DNA from: Actinomycetota bacterium
GTDB lineage: Bacteria > Actinomycetota > Actinomycetes > Streptosporangiales > Streptosporangiaceae
NCBI GenBank assembly: GCA_003168295.1
Contig: PMST01000310.1
Location: 1-11,548 of the forward strand
DNA length: 11,548 nucleotides
Reading direction: 5' to 3'
Shown: one piece after another, positions 5,658-11,548 of the stretch
Layout of the letters: every line of letters starts with the position of its first letter
Numbering within the stretch: position 1 is the stretch's first letter
Translations under genes and position numbers: made by a program
The notes under the pieces: model-generated
Told to the model about the DNA's origin: nothing
The model's input: only the letters and a program-made list of their open reading frames with translations
The model's database searches: none

Positions 5658-6173
5658 TTACCAATGCTCCCGGTGCACGACCTCGTCGAACGGGCGGCGG
5701 TCGGGGCGCCGGATCAGGGACAGCGGGCGATCCGCCGGGTACCCGAGCGAGATCATGTACGCACAGAATTTATCGTCGGGGAAGCCGAGCACCTCGCGGG
5801 CTAGGTCCTGGTCGCCGACCGCTGAGTGGCAGCTGCCGATGCCCAGGCCGGCCGCGGCGAGCATGATGCTCATCGTGGCCTGGCCCAGGTCGTAGTACAG
5901 GGTGCCGCGCAGTCGCTCGTCGGCGGGCGGTGACGCGACCAAGGCCACGGTCGCCGCCGAGTGGGCTACGTGCCCGGCACCCTGCCACGTCTGCGCGAGC
6001 TTGACGAGCCGCTCGCGCTCGGTAACCACGACGAAATCCCACGGTTGCCAGTTCTGCGACGAGGGCGAGCGCCGACCTGCTTCCAGGATCTCGTTGAGGT
6101 GATCATCAGGAACAGGCCGGTCTTCAAACGACCTGACGTTCCTGCGGGATCTGATCGCCTCCCACGTCTCCAT
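5658..6173 (-). CDS. Nitroreductase-family FMN oxidoreductase
   Basis: A 171-residue flavoprotein of the nitroreductase superfamily: homodimeric FMN enzymes using NAD(P)H to reduce nitro compounds, quinones or other acceptors. The true substrate cannot be read from sequence. Seen: the N-terminal FMN-phosphate motif RSRRNVRSF (8-16); SPSSQNWQPWDFVVV (36-50) with the usual Ser/Asn contacts; GLGIGSCHSA (109-118); ISLGYP (141-146); and a C-terminal DEVVHREHW resembling the family's DE.VH..RW end. At 171 residues it is one of the short members. The start ATG has only weak SD likeness upstream. It is leftward, convergent with the metallophosphoesterase and separated by 42 bp from the FilP-like gene behind which it lies, so read-through from that gene is possible. 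Confidence 0.88.
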   Translation of the reverse strand: METWEAIRSRRNVRSFEDRPVPDDHLNEILEAGRRSPSSQNWQPWDFVVVTERERLVKLAQTWQGAGHVAHSAATVALVASPPADERLRGTLYYDLGQATMSIMLAAAGLGIGSCHSAVGDQDLAREVLGFPDDKFCAYMISLGYPADRPLSLIRRPDRRPFDEVVHREHW

Positions 6174-6215
6174 CGGCTGACCGGCGCCCCGTCCCTAATT
6201 AAAGGCTCGCCGTTC

Positions 6216-7694
6216 CTACTCGGTCCACCAGTCCTCGTCGTCTTCCTTGCCGTTGGCCGCCTGCTTGGTGGCCTGGGTCCCGGCGGGAGCACCGCCGTTG
6301 GCCGCCCCGGAACCGCTGACGGTTCGCTGCACCTGGGTCGGCGCGGGAGACGCCGGGGACACCTGGGTCGGCTGATGTCCGCCGGCCGGCTGCACCGGCT
6401 GCACGGTCGTGGGCGCAGCGCCAGAGTTCCCGTTGCGCGGGGCCGCCGGGGCCACCTGGGTCGCGGGGCCCGCCGGGGCCGAAGGCCCTGGGTCGGCCGC
6501 GATAGCCGGCTTCGGCGGCGCGGACTGCATCGCCGCGTCCATGCCCGCCATGCCCGCCATCTGACCACCGAGCAGCTGGCGCACCTGCGCGAGGTGGCTG
6601 GCGATGCTGTCCTTCTGCCGGGTGAGCTCGTCGACCTCGCGCTGAGCCGCCGCCCGGCGGCGTTCGGCGTCCGCCTTGGTCTCGGCGAGCAGACCCTCGG
6701 CCTGAGCCTTGGCCTGGCTGACGATCTGGTCGGAGTTCTTCTTGGCGTTGCTGACCAGCTGCCTGGCGTGCTGGTCCGCGTCCCGCCGGGTCTGGTCGGC
6801 CTGGGCGCTGGCCTTGGCCGCCCGCTGCTCGGCGGTGGAGGCCCGCTGCTCGGCTTCGGACACCAGCTTCTGGGTGGCGGACTGGGCCGCGGAGAGCCGC
6901 TCGGCCTCCTGACGCTCGGCCTCTTCGCGGCGCGCCGCGAGCTGGATCTCGAACTCGGCTTCCGCCTGGGCCCGCTGGGCTTCGCTCTCCTCGAGAATCC
7001 GCTGGGCCTGGCTGCGCATCTCGTCGGCCTGGCGCTTGGATGTGGTGAGGATCTCATCGCGCTCGCGCTTGGCGGTCGCCTTCAGCTGGGCGACCTCGCG
7101 CTCGGTGCTGGTGCGCAGCTTGGCGATGTCGCGCTCGGCCGCGGCCCGCTTCTCCGCGACCTCGTGGTCGGCGGTGGCCCGGAGCTTGGCTACCTCACGC
7201 TCGGTGATCGAGGTCAGCTCGTCGACCTCGCGCCGGGCGGTGGTCCTGATCGAGTCGGCCTCGCGCTCGGCCGCGCCGCGCAGGTCGTCGGTCTCCCGCT
7301 TGGCGTTCGCGCGCAGCTCGGAGGCCTCGTTCTCGGCGCCGGCCCGCAGCTCGGCCGCGTCGACCTTGGCCGCGGCCTTGATCTCGTTCGCTTCCGACCT
7401 GGCCGCCTGGACCAGCTCGGTGGCCTGCTCTTCGGCCAGCCGGAGCAGCTGCTCGATGCGCGCGCCGAGGCCGGAGTAGGTCGGGCGCTCCTGCTCCTGG
7501 ATCTGGCGGTGCGCTTCGGACAGCTCCCGCTTGGCGGCCTGAGCCTGCTCGCGGTGGGTGCGCGCTTCAGTCTCGATCTGCCTGATGTGCTCATCGACCT
7601 GATGACGGTCGTAGCCCCGCATGACCGTCGCGAACTCGCGCGGCGGGGCTTCTTCGAAGAAGTTGGTCAGCTGGGCGTCAATGTCCGATTGCAT
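6216..7694 (-). CDS. FilP/Scy-type coiled-coil cytoskeletal protein (DivIVA-like N-terminus)
   Basis: A 492-residue protein related to Streptomyces FilP (often annotated cellulose-binding protein), an intermediate-filament-like scaffold that works with DivIVA and Scy at hyphal tips. The N-terminal MRGYDRHQVDEHI (25-37) is the GYD..QVD motif shared by FilP and DivIVA. PTYSGLGARIEQLLRLAEEQ (71-90) and KDSIASHLAQVRQLL (361-375) resemble FilP segments as I remember them. Between them runs a nearly unbroken helix: twelve gapless 11-residue repeats at 96-227 (for example AGAENEASELR, AAAERDIAKLR, TSTEREVAQLK) and five more at 303-357. A Pro/Ala/Gln/Thr-rich tail (about 377-480) with three TQV repeats ends in the acidic EDDEDWWTE. 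It is longer than FilP (about 310, from memory). There is no signal peptide. Lying directly downstream of the epimerase gene matches the filP/scy neighbourhood of Streptomyces, supporting orthology. The ATG at 7694 has a weak RBS. Confidence 0.85.
   Translation of the reverse strand: MQSDIDAQLTNFFEEAPPREFATVMRGYDRHQVDEHIRQIETEARTHREQAQAAKRELSEAHRQIQEQERPTYSGLGARIEQLLRLAEEQATELVQAARSEANEIKAAAKVDAAELRAGAENEASELRANAKRETDDLRGAAEREADSIRTTARREVDELTSITEREVAKLRATADHEVAEKRAAAERDIAKLRTSTEREVAQLKATAKRERDEILTTSKRQADEMRSQAQRILEESEAQRAQAEAEFEIQLAARREEAERQEAERLSAAQSATQKLVSEAEQRASTAEQRAAKASAQADQTRRDADQHARQLVSNAKKNSDQIVSQAKAQAEGLLAETKADAERRRAAAQREVDELTRQKDSIASHLAQVRQLLGGQMAGMAGMDAAMQSAPPKPAIAADPGPSAPAGPATQVAPAAPRNGNSGAAPTTVQPVQPAGGHQPTQVSPASPAPTQVQRTVSGSGAANGGAPAGTQATKQAANGKEDDEDWWTE
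7014..7409 (-). repeat. Coding array of twelve 33-bp (11-residue) repeats
   Basis: Residues 96-227 of the FilP-like protein divide without a gap into twelve hendecads, roughly a-A-x-x-E-x-A-x-x-L-R, where the tenth residue is mostly Leu/Ile and the eleventh Arg/Lys. The DNA repeats are diverged. An 11-residue period gives a straighter or slightly right-handed coiled coil rather than the 7-residue left-handed type. Confidence 0.85.
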
Positions 7695-7699
7695 ATGGC

Positions 7700-7840
7700 C
7701 TAATCCTGGCTAGACGTGAAGGCGGCGGAATTGTTACTGCGGGTGTCAGCCATGCGGGTGCGACTACAGCCCGGTGACAGGCAGACTACATCTCCTTTGC
7801 GGGCTTTGGCGGGCCCTTCGGAGTTCTCCATCCTATGCAT
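7700..7840 (-). CDS. Possible 46-codon ORF between epimerase and FilP-like genes
   Basis: A short minus-strand ORF starts at ATG 7838-7840 and stops at TAG 7700-7702, five bases before the FilP-like start codon. A perfect AGGAGG (minus strand, 7856-7851) precedes the ATG by 10 bases, a little far. The product begins MHRMENSEGPAK, has two Cys (20 and 25) and is Ser/Arg/Thr-rich. No family is recognised. About a third of codons end in A or T, well above the neighbours, which argues against a conserved coding gene. It could be a leader peptide coupled to the downstream gene, or chance. Confidence 0.25.
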   Translation of the reverse strand: MHRMENSEGPAKARKGDVVCLSPGCSRTRMADTRSNNSAAFTSSQD

Positions 7841-7858
7841 CCTGCTCGGTCCTCCTAA

Positions 7859-7873
7859 CCCCCGCTTTGGGGG
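7859..7873 (-). terminator. Small hairpin just past the epimerase stop codon
   Basis: CCCCC (7859-7863) pairs with GGGGG (7869-7873) around a 5-base loop, one base beyond the epimerase stop (7875-7877). The stem is short and lacks a T-run, so it is a weak terminator or attenuator at best. Confidence 0.35.
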
Positions 7874-7874
7874 A

Positions 7875-8309
7875 TCATGTTACGGTTGCGATCTGAACGA
7901 GTTCGGTCAGAACGCCGCCGAGATCCGCTGGGTGCAGGAACGCGATGGACGCGCCCATGGACCCGTGCCTGGGCCGCTCGTCGATCAGCCGGATGCCGGT
8001 GTCGCCGAGCGCGGACAGCGCCTCGCCAATGTCGGCGACGCCGTACCCGATGTGGTGGATCCCCTCGCCGCGCCGGGCCAGGAACTTGCCCACCGGCGTA
8101 TCGGGTCCCAGCGGCTCGAGCAGCTGGATGTAGCCCGGCACCAGGGTACGCTCGCCGACGGCCAGCATGGCCTCGCGCACCCCCTGGGCCTCGTGAGTCT
8201 CTACCGTCACAACCTTGAGGCCGAACGTCGCCTGGTACAGCTCCATGGACTTGTTCAAGTCGCGGCAGGCGATGCCGACGTGATCAATGCGGGTCAGCAG
8301 CGGTAGCAC
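7875..8309 (-). CDS. mce: Methylmalonyl-CoA epimerase
   Basis: Interconverts (2S)- and (2R)-methylmalonyl-CoA, linking propionyl-CoA carboxylase to the B12-dependent mutase in propionate and odd-chain/branched-chain degradation, and in the reverse direction supplying extender units. The 144 residues form the two VOC modules. Metal ligands appear in family order: His10 (RIDHVGIA), Gln62 (YIQLLEP), His86 (GIHHIGYGV) and Glu136 (VLTELVQ); Glu46 (VREAML) matches the second catalytic acid known from the Propionibacterium enzyme. [13 protein letters not shown] (115-127) is also characteristic. The start is GTG (8309-8307) with AAAGGA (minus strand) 6 bases upstream. It is divergent from the thiolase gene across 39 bp, which must hold both promoters, and lies upstream of the FilP-like gene. 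Confidence 0.94.
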   Translation of the reverse strand: MLPLLTRIDHVGIACRDLNKSMELYQATFGLKVVTVETHEAQGVREAMLAVGERTLVPGYIQLLEPLGPDTPVGKFLARRGEGIHHIGYGVADIGEALSALGDTGIRLIDERPRHGSMGASIAFLHPADLGGVLTELVQIATVT

Positions 8310-8348
8310 GATATGTCCTTTCGAGTCCCACTAGGTATCGTTGCAGGT
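8310..8348. promoter_or_regulatory. Compact divergent promoter region, epimerase/thiolase
   Basis: Only 39 bases separate the two start codons. The minus-strand side has the epimerase RBS (TCCTTT at 8316-8321 on the plus strand). On the plus side TATCGT (8336-8341) fits a -10 TAnnnT placed about 7 bases before the thiolase ATG, and that ATG has no SD at normal spacing, so a leaderless thiolase transcript is possible. No convincing -35 was seen. Confidence 0.35.
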
Positions 8349-9542
8349 ATGAGCGAACCACGTCAGCCCGTCATCGTTGGCGGCGCGAGGACCCCGATTG
8401 GCCGTCTGCTCGGGTCCCTCACGAGCAAGTCTGCCAGCGACCTGGGCGGTGTTAGCATCGCCGGGGCCCTGGACCGCGCCGGCATCCGCCCTGATCAGGT
8501 CGACTACGTGATCATGGGCCAGGTGCTGCAGGCGGGCGCGGGCCAGATCACCGCCCGCCAGGCCGCCGTGGCGGCCGGGATCGGAATGTCGGTCCCGGCG
8601 CTGACCATCAACAAGGTCTGCCTGTCCGGCCTGGACGCCATCGCGCTGGCGGCGCAGCTCATCAGGGGAGGGGAATACGACGTCATCGTCGCCGGCGGGA
8701 TGGAGTCCATGACCCGCGCCCCGCACCTGCTGCCGAACTCCAGGTCGGGCTACAAGTACGGCTCGGTCGAAGCCCTCGACTCGATGGCGGCCGACGGCCT
8801 CACCGACGCGTTCGATCACCTGTCCATGGGCGAGTCCACCGAGAACAGCGGGCGTGAGCTCGGCATCACCCGAGCCGAGCAGGACGAGTTCGCCGCCGCG
8901 AGCCACCAGCGCGCGGCCGCGGCGGCCAACAGCGGCCTGCTCGCCGCCGAGATCGTCGGCGTCACCATCCCGCAGCGGGGCGGCGAGAAGCTGATCGTGA
9001 CGCAGGACGAGGGCATCAGGGCGGGCACGACCGCGGAGTCGCTGGGCAAGCTGCGGCCGGCCTTTACCAAGGACGGCTCGATCACCGCCGGGAACGCGTC
9101 GCAGATCTCCGACGGCGCCGCGGCCGTGGTGGTGATGTCGGCCGAAGCGGCCGACCGGGCGGGCGCGTCCGTGCTGGCCGAGATCGGCGCGAACGGCAAC
9201 GTCGCGGGCCCGGACAACTCGCTGCACTCTCAGCCGTCCAACGCGATAAAGCACGCCCTGAAAAAGGCCGGGCTGGCCCCCGGGGACCTGGACCTCATTG
9301 AGATCAACGAGGCGTTCGCGGTCGTGGCCATCCAGTCCATGCGTGAGCTGCAGGTCAGCCCGGACATCGTGAACGTCAACGGCGGCGCGATCGCGCTCGG
9401 TCACCCGATCGGCGCTTCCGGGGCCAGGATCGCCCTGCACTTGTGCCACGAGCTGGGCCGCCGCGGCGGCGGGCTGGGCGCCGCCGCGCTGTGCGGCGGT
9501 GGCGGCCAGGGCGAGGCGCTGCTGCTGCGGGTGCGCGGCTAA
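8349..9542 (+). CDS. Acetyl-CoA C-acetyltransferase (biosynthetic-type thiolase)
   Basis: Condenses two acetyl-CoA to acetoacetyl-CoA, or cleaves it in reverse; the cytoplasmic enzyme is a tetramer in the family. The 397-residue length is typical. Seen: nucleophile Cys91 in [25 protein letters not shown] (117-130), NEAFAVVA (320-327), His352 in [16 protein letters not shown], and the second catalytic Cys382 in [11 protein letters not shown]. The ATG at 8349 is chosen because homologues begin near the [12 protein letters not shown] strand; an in-frame ATG at 8313 would run into the epimerase RBS and has no RBS of its own. It is followed after 6 bp by meaB and then a marR gene, so the three likely form an operon. 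The family includes AtoB, PhaA and ThlA types; physiological direction is not decidable here. Confidence 0.93.
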   Translation: MSEPRQPVIVGGARTPIGRLLGSLTSKSASDLGGVSIAGALDRAGIRPDQVDYVIMGQVLQAGAGQITARQAAVAAGIGMSVPALTINKVCLSGLDAIALAAQLIRGGEYDVIVAGGMESMTRAPHLLPNSRSGYKYGSVEALDSMAADGLTDAFDHLSMGESTENSGRELGITRAEQDEFAAASHQRAAAAANSGLLAAEIVGVTIPQRGGEKLIVTQDEGIRAGTTAESLGKLRPAFTKDGSITAGNASQISDGAAAVVVMSAEAADRAGASVLAEIGANGNVAGPDNSLHSQPSNAIKHALKKAGLAPGDLDLIEINEAFAVVAIQSMRELQVSPDIVNVNGGAIALGHPIGASGARIALHLCHELGRRGGGLGAAALCGGGGQGEALLLRVRG

Positions 9543-9548
9543 CGGCCT

Positions 9549-10508
9549 ATGGCCGACTCTGAGCTTGACCGGGCCCGGGCCGGAGACATCCGCGCCCTGG
9601 CCCGGCTGCTCTCGCTGGTCGAGGATTCCTCACCCCGGGTCCGTTCGATCATCAAAGAACTTCTGCCCCACGCCGGCGGCGCCCGGATCATCGGACTGAC
9701 CGGCCCGCCCGGGGTGGGCAAGTCCACGGTGACCGCCGCGCTGGTGGGCGCGTTCCGTGCCGCGGGCGCCCGGATCGCCGTGCTCGCCGTCGACCCGACG
9801 TCGCCGTTCACCGGCGGGGCCCTGCTCGGCGACCGGGTGCGAATGCAGCAGCACGCCACCGACGAGGCGGTCTACATCAGGTCGATGGCCAGCCGCGGGC
9901 ATCTCGGCGGCCTGGCCGCGTCGACGCCGCAGGCCATCCGGGTGCTTGACGCGGCCGGCTTCGAGCTGATCATCATCGAGACGGTCGGGGTCGGCCAGGC
10001 CGAGGTGGCCGTCGCCTCGCTCGCGGATTCGGTGGTGGTGCTGGTCGCCCCGGGGATGGGCGATGCCATCCAGGCGGCCAAGGCCGGAATCCTGGAGGTC
10101 GCCGACCTGTTCGTGGTGAACAAGGCGGACAAGCCAGACACCCAGCAGGTGGTGCGGGACCTGCGCAACATGATCGCGCTGGCCGACCGCGGGCCAGGTG
10201 ACTGGAAGCCTCCCATCCTCACCACCGTCGCGATGACGGGCGAGGGAATCGGGGAGCTTGTCACCCGGCTCGAGGCGCACTGGTCCTGGCTCAACTCGAC
10301 CGGTGAGCTGGCCAGGCGACGGCAGGGGCGGGCCCGCGAGGAGATCACCGCGCTCGCCTTCGCCGCGCTGCGTGGCCGGCTAGCTGCGGACCGCGTTGAC
10401 GCGCTGGCCCGGCAGGTCGCCGACGGCGCGCTGGACCCCTTCCAGGCCGCCGAGGAACTCCTTAACCAGCGCGTAGGCTTTACCACACCGAATACGTTGT
10501 ACCCGTGA
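9549..10508 (+). CDS. meaB: MeaB/ArgK-type G3E GTPase, methylmalonyl-CoA mutase chaperone
   Basis: A GTPase that guards and reactivates adenosylcobalamin-dependent acyl-CoA mutases, gating cofactor loading and ejecting damaged cobalamin. The 319-residue protein has the P-loop GPPGVGKST (52-60), the Switch-region VDPTSPFTGGALLGDR (81-96) and RVRMQQH that follows, MASRGHLGG (113-121), ETVGVGQAEVAV (144-155) and the G4 motif NKAD (191-194), all hallmark MeaB/ArgK motifs. The C-terminal helices should form the dimerisation arm. It starts 6 bp after the thiolase stop with no SD, suggesting translational coupling. The epimerase is just across the divergent promoter, but the mutase it serves (methylmalonyl- or isobutyryl-CoA mutase) is not in this window. 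Older labels such as LAO/AO transport ATPase should be ignored. Confidence 0.94.
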   Translation: MADSELDRARAGDIRALARLLSLVEDSSPRVRSIIKELLPHAGGARIIGLTGPPGVGKSTVTAALVGAFRAAGARIAVLAVDPTSPFTGGALLGDRVRMQQHATDEAVYIRSMASRGHLGGLAASTPQAIRVLDAAGFELIIIETVGVGQAEVAVASLADSVVVLVAPGMGDAIQAAKAGILEVADLFVVNKADKPDTQQVVRDLRNMIALADRGPGDWKPPILTTVAMTGEGIGELVTRLEAHWSWLNSTGELARRRQGRAREEITALAFAALRGRLAADRVDALARQVADGALDPFQAAEELLNQRVGFTTPNTLYP

Positions 10509-10520
10509 GGCGGTGTACTC

Positions 10521-11090
10521 GTGGGTAAGGCGCTTGAGTTGCCGTTTGATCCCATTGACCGGGCGGCGCAAATCTGGGCCAGCAGGTTCGGCCCGTCCCT
10601 GTCTATGGCCGCGGTCACCTCGATCATGCGCGCGCAGCAGATCCTGCTGGCTGAGCTCGACGCGCTGCTGCGGCCCTACGACCTGACGTTCGCGCGTTAC
10701 GAGGCGCTGGTGCTGCTCACCTTCAGCCGCCGCGGCGCGCTGCCGTTGGGGATGATCGGCGAGCGGCTGATGGTGCATCCCACCAGCGTCACGAACATCG
10801 TCGACCGGCTGGAACGGCAGCAGCTGGTGATCCGCAGGCCGAACCCGTCCGATGGCCGCGGCAGGCTGGCCGAGATCACCCAGGCCGGCCGGGCGGTGGT
10901 GGCGCGGGCCACCGTGGACCTGATGGCCGCGGAGTTCGGGCTCGGCGGATTCGAAGACGGTCAGCTGAAAGAGGTCTTCGACCTGTTCCGTGAGCTAAGG
11001 CTCACCGCAGGCGACTTCATCCCCGAGCCGCCCGAGCCCCCGGAGCTGCCCAACCCGCCGGAGGCCACGGGAGAGGCCGGAGCCCCCTGA
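10521..11090 (+). CDS. MarR-family transcriptional regulator
   Basis: A 189-residue winged-helix DNA-binding regulator, expected to act as a dimer and often to respond to a small ligand. Helix AAVTSIMRAQQILLAELDAL (30-49) is part of the dimer interface. The DNA-binding domain runs from LTFARYEALVLL (55-66) through the recognition helix HPTSVTNIVDRLERQQ (86-101) to the wing IRRPNPSDGRGRLAEIT (104-120), with the family's DGRGR turn. A Pro/Glu-rich tail (about 168-182) is not part of the fold. The GTG at 10521 is 12 bp after the meaB stop with GAGG overlapping that stop. Position in the thiolase-meaB operon suggests it senses an acyl-CoA or related ligand and controls this cluster, possibly at the 39-bp divergent promoter; this is inference. 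Confidence 0.88.
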   Translation: MGKALELPFDPIDRAAQIWASRFGPSLSMAAVTSIMRAQQILLAELDALLRPYDLTFARYEALVLLTFSRRGALPLGMIGERLMVHPTSVTNIVDRLERQQLVIRRPNPSDGRGRLAEITQAGRAVVARATVDLMAAEFGLGGFEDGQLKEVFDLFRELRLTAGDFIPEPPEPPELPNPPEATGEAGAP

Positions 11091-11120
11091 GCGGCAGACC
11101 GGAACCCCCTGAGCGGCAGA
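11077..11120. repeat. 22-bp tandem duplication spanning the marR stop codon
   Basis: Bases 11077-11098 and 11099-11120 are adjacent copies of one 22-base unit starting CCGGAGCCCCCTGAGCGG, differing at one position (G to A at the sixth copy-two base region). The marR TGA (11088-11090) is in copy one, so the second copy lies in the 3' untranslated region and does not alter the protein. Confidence 0.88.
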
Positions 11121-11135
11121 AAAGTACCTAGCAGC

Positions 11136-11170
11136 CCGGGCCCCCGGAGCCCTGCTCTCCCGAGGCCCGG
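11136..11170. terminator. Possible hairpin between marR and the convergent propeller gene
   Basis: CCGGGCC (11136-11142) can pair with GGCCCGG (11164-11170); a smaller GAGC/GCTC stem (11147-11150/11154-11157) fits in the loop. Its position between two convergent genes is right for a terminator, but there is no T-run and local C/G richness makes chance pairing likely. Confidence 0.35.
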
Positions 11171-11174
11171 ACTC

Positions 11175-11548
11175 CTAGGAGCCGGTGGTACGCGAGATAC
11201 GCGAGGGCTGCCAGCGCAGCCCGCCGTCGAAGGTGAACCACACCGTGCCCGACGCGGGGTTCGCGGGCAGCGCGATGCCCTGCTCGTCGGTGGTCATGCC
11301 CACGTAGCCGAACCCGCCGGCCGGCACCGCCGCAGTCAGGTTCGCCACCTGCCAGGCGATGTCGCCCATGGGCAGCACGTCGATGCCCTGGTTCGTGCCG
11401 AGCACGACGATCTCCGACGGGCTCGCGGCCACCGAGGCGGCGATGCCCGCGGTAGGCGCCGTGGCGATCTGGATCCAGCTCGCCCCGCCGTTCGGCGAGG
11501 AGAAGATCAGCTTCTGCTGTCCCGCCGAACTCCCCGAGCCGCTAGAAC
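11175..11548 (-). CDS. Asp-box (BNR-like) beta-propeller protein, C-terminal part, 5' end outside window
   Basis: The minus-strand frame is open from the right edge of the window to TAG at 11175-11177, giving 123 C-terminal residues. Two Asp-box-like turns are visible: FSSPNGGASW near the left of the fragment and WFTFDGGLRW near the C-terminus, each followed by a short strand, as in BNR/sialidase-type or YCF48-like propellers. SEIVVLGTNQGIDV and GIALPANPASGTVW fit blade strands between them. The first visible residues are a Ser/Gly-rich linker. Such proteins are commonly secreted or lipid-anchored in actinomycetes, but the N-terminus is missing. A GTG at 11432 is not taken as the start because the frame and the repeat pattern continue upstream of it. 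Function is unknown. It is convergent with marR. Confidence 0.7.
   Translation of the reverse strand, partial: SSGSGSSAGQQKLIFSSPNGGASWIQIATAPTAGIAASVAASPSEIVVLGTNQGIDVLPMGDIAWQVANLTAAVPAGGFGYVGMTTDEQGIALPANPASGTVWFTFDGGLRWQPSRISRTTGS

Noticed and set aside
5961..7703. 580-codon plus-strand ORF opposite the FilP-like gene
   Set aside because: It is the reverse complement of the regular repeat array, which yields an apparent Leu/Gly-rich repeat protein. The minus-strand frame has FilP motifs and sensible amino-acid usage.
11172..11181. Palindrome CTCCTAGGAG at the stop codon of the propeller gene
   Set aside because: Ten bases only, partly coding, and expected by chance at this composition; no linked motif.

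Overview
The window is about 70% G+C with strong G/C third-position bias. It carries a FilP/Scy-type coiled-coil protein, a Methyltransf_19 (DUF574) methyltransferase and a methylmalonyl-CoA epimerase/MeaB pair. This points to a chromosomal region of a filamentous actinomycete (Streptomyces/Streptosporangium/Frankia-like); genus cannot be fixed from the sequence. There is no RNA gene, insertion sequence, prophage or CRISPR array. Apart from a hairpin-rich intergenic stretch, the content is ordinary core or near-core genes.

Left part (1-3757): the 3' half of hutI (imidazolonepropionase, histidine catabolism) runs in from the left. It meets a leftward group: sppA (signal peptide peptidase, 67K two-domain type without the usual membrane anchor), a flavin-reductase-like FMN protein, and a DUF574 SAM-dependent methyltransferase 19 bp behind it.

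Middle (3756-5657): a predicted NYN/PIN-like nuclease gene starts on the opposite strand from sppA, the two ATG codons sharing two bases. It is followed by two strong hairpins (4321-4351 and 4361-4392), then a small single-pass membrane protein (GTG 4518). A 321-bp non-coding stretch follows, holding four stem-loops, three of them consecutive at 4873-5026, and then a YfcE-type metallophosphoesterase. A G6/C6 hairpin separates that gene from a convergent nitroreductase.

Right part (5658-11548): nitroreductase, a 492-residue FilP-like cytoskeletal protein built on a long 11-residue repeat, and methylmalonyl-CoA epimerase are leftward. An acetyl-CoA acetyltransferase, the MeaB/ArgK GTPase and a MarR regulator are rightward, tightly spaced. 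Epimerase, thiolase and MeaB belong to propionyl-CoA/methylmalonyl-CoA and acetoacetyl-CoA metabolism; the mutase is not in the window. A filP-scy-epimerase-thiolase-meaB order is remembered from Streptomyces coelicolor and supports the cytoskeletal call. At the right edge is the C-terminal part of a leftward Asp-box beta-propeller protein.

The most unusual points are the tandem hairpins at 4873-5026, short tandem duplications at gene ends (two spanning stop codons), the zero-gap divergent start codons at 3755-3758, the unanchored SppA, the regular hendecad array of the FilP-like protein, and a possible 46-codon ORF upstream of it.
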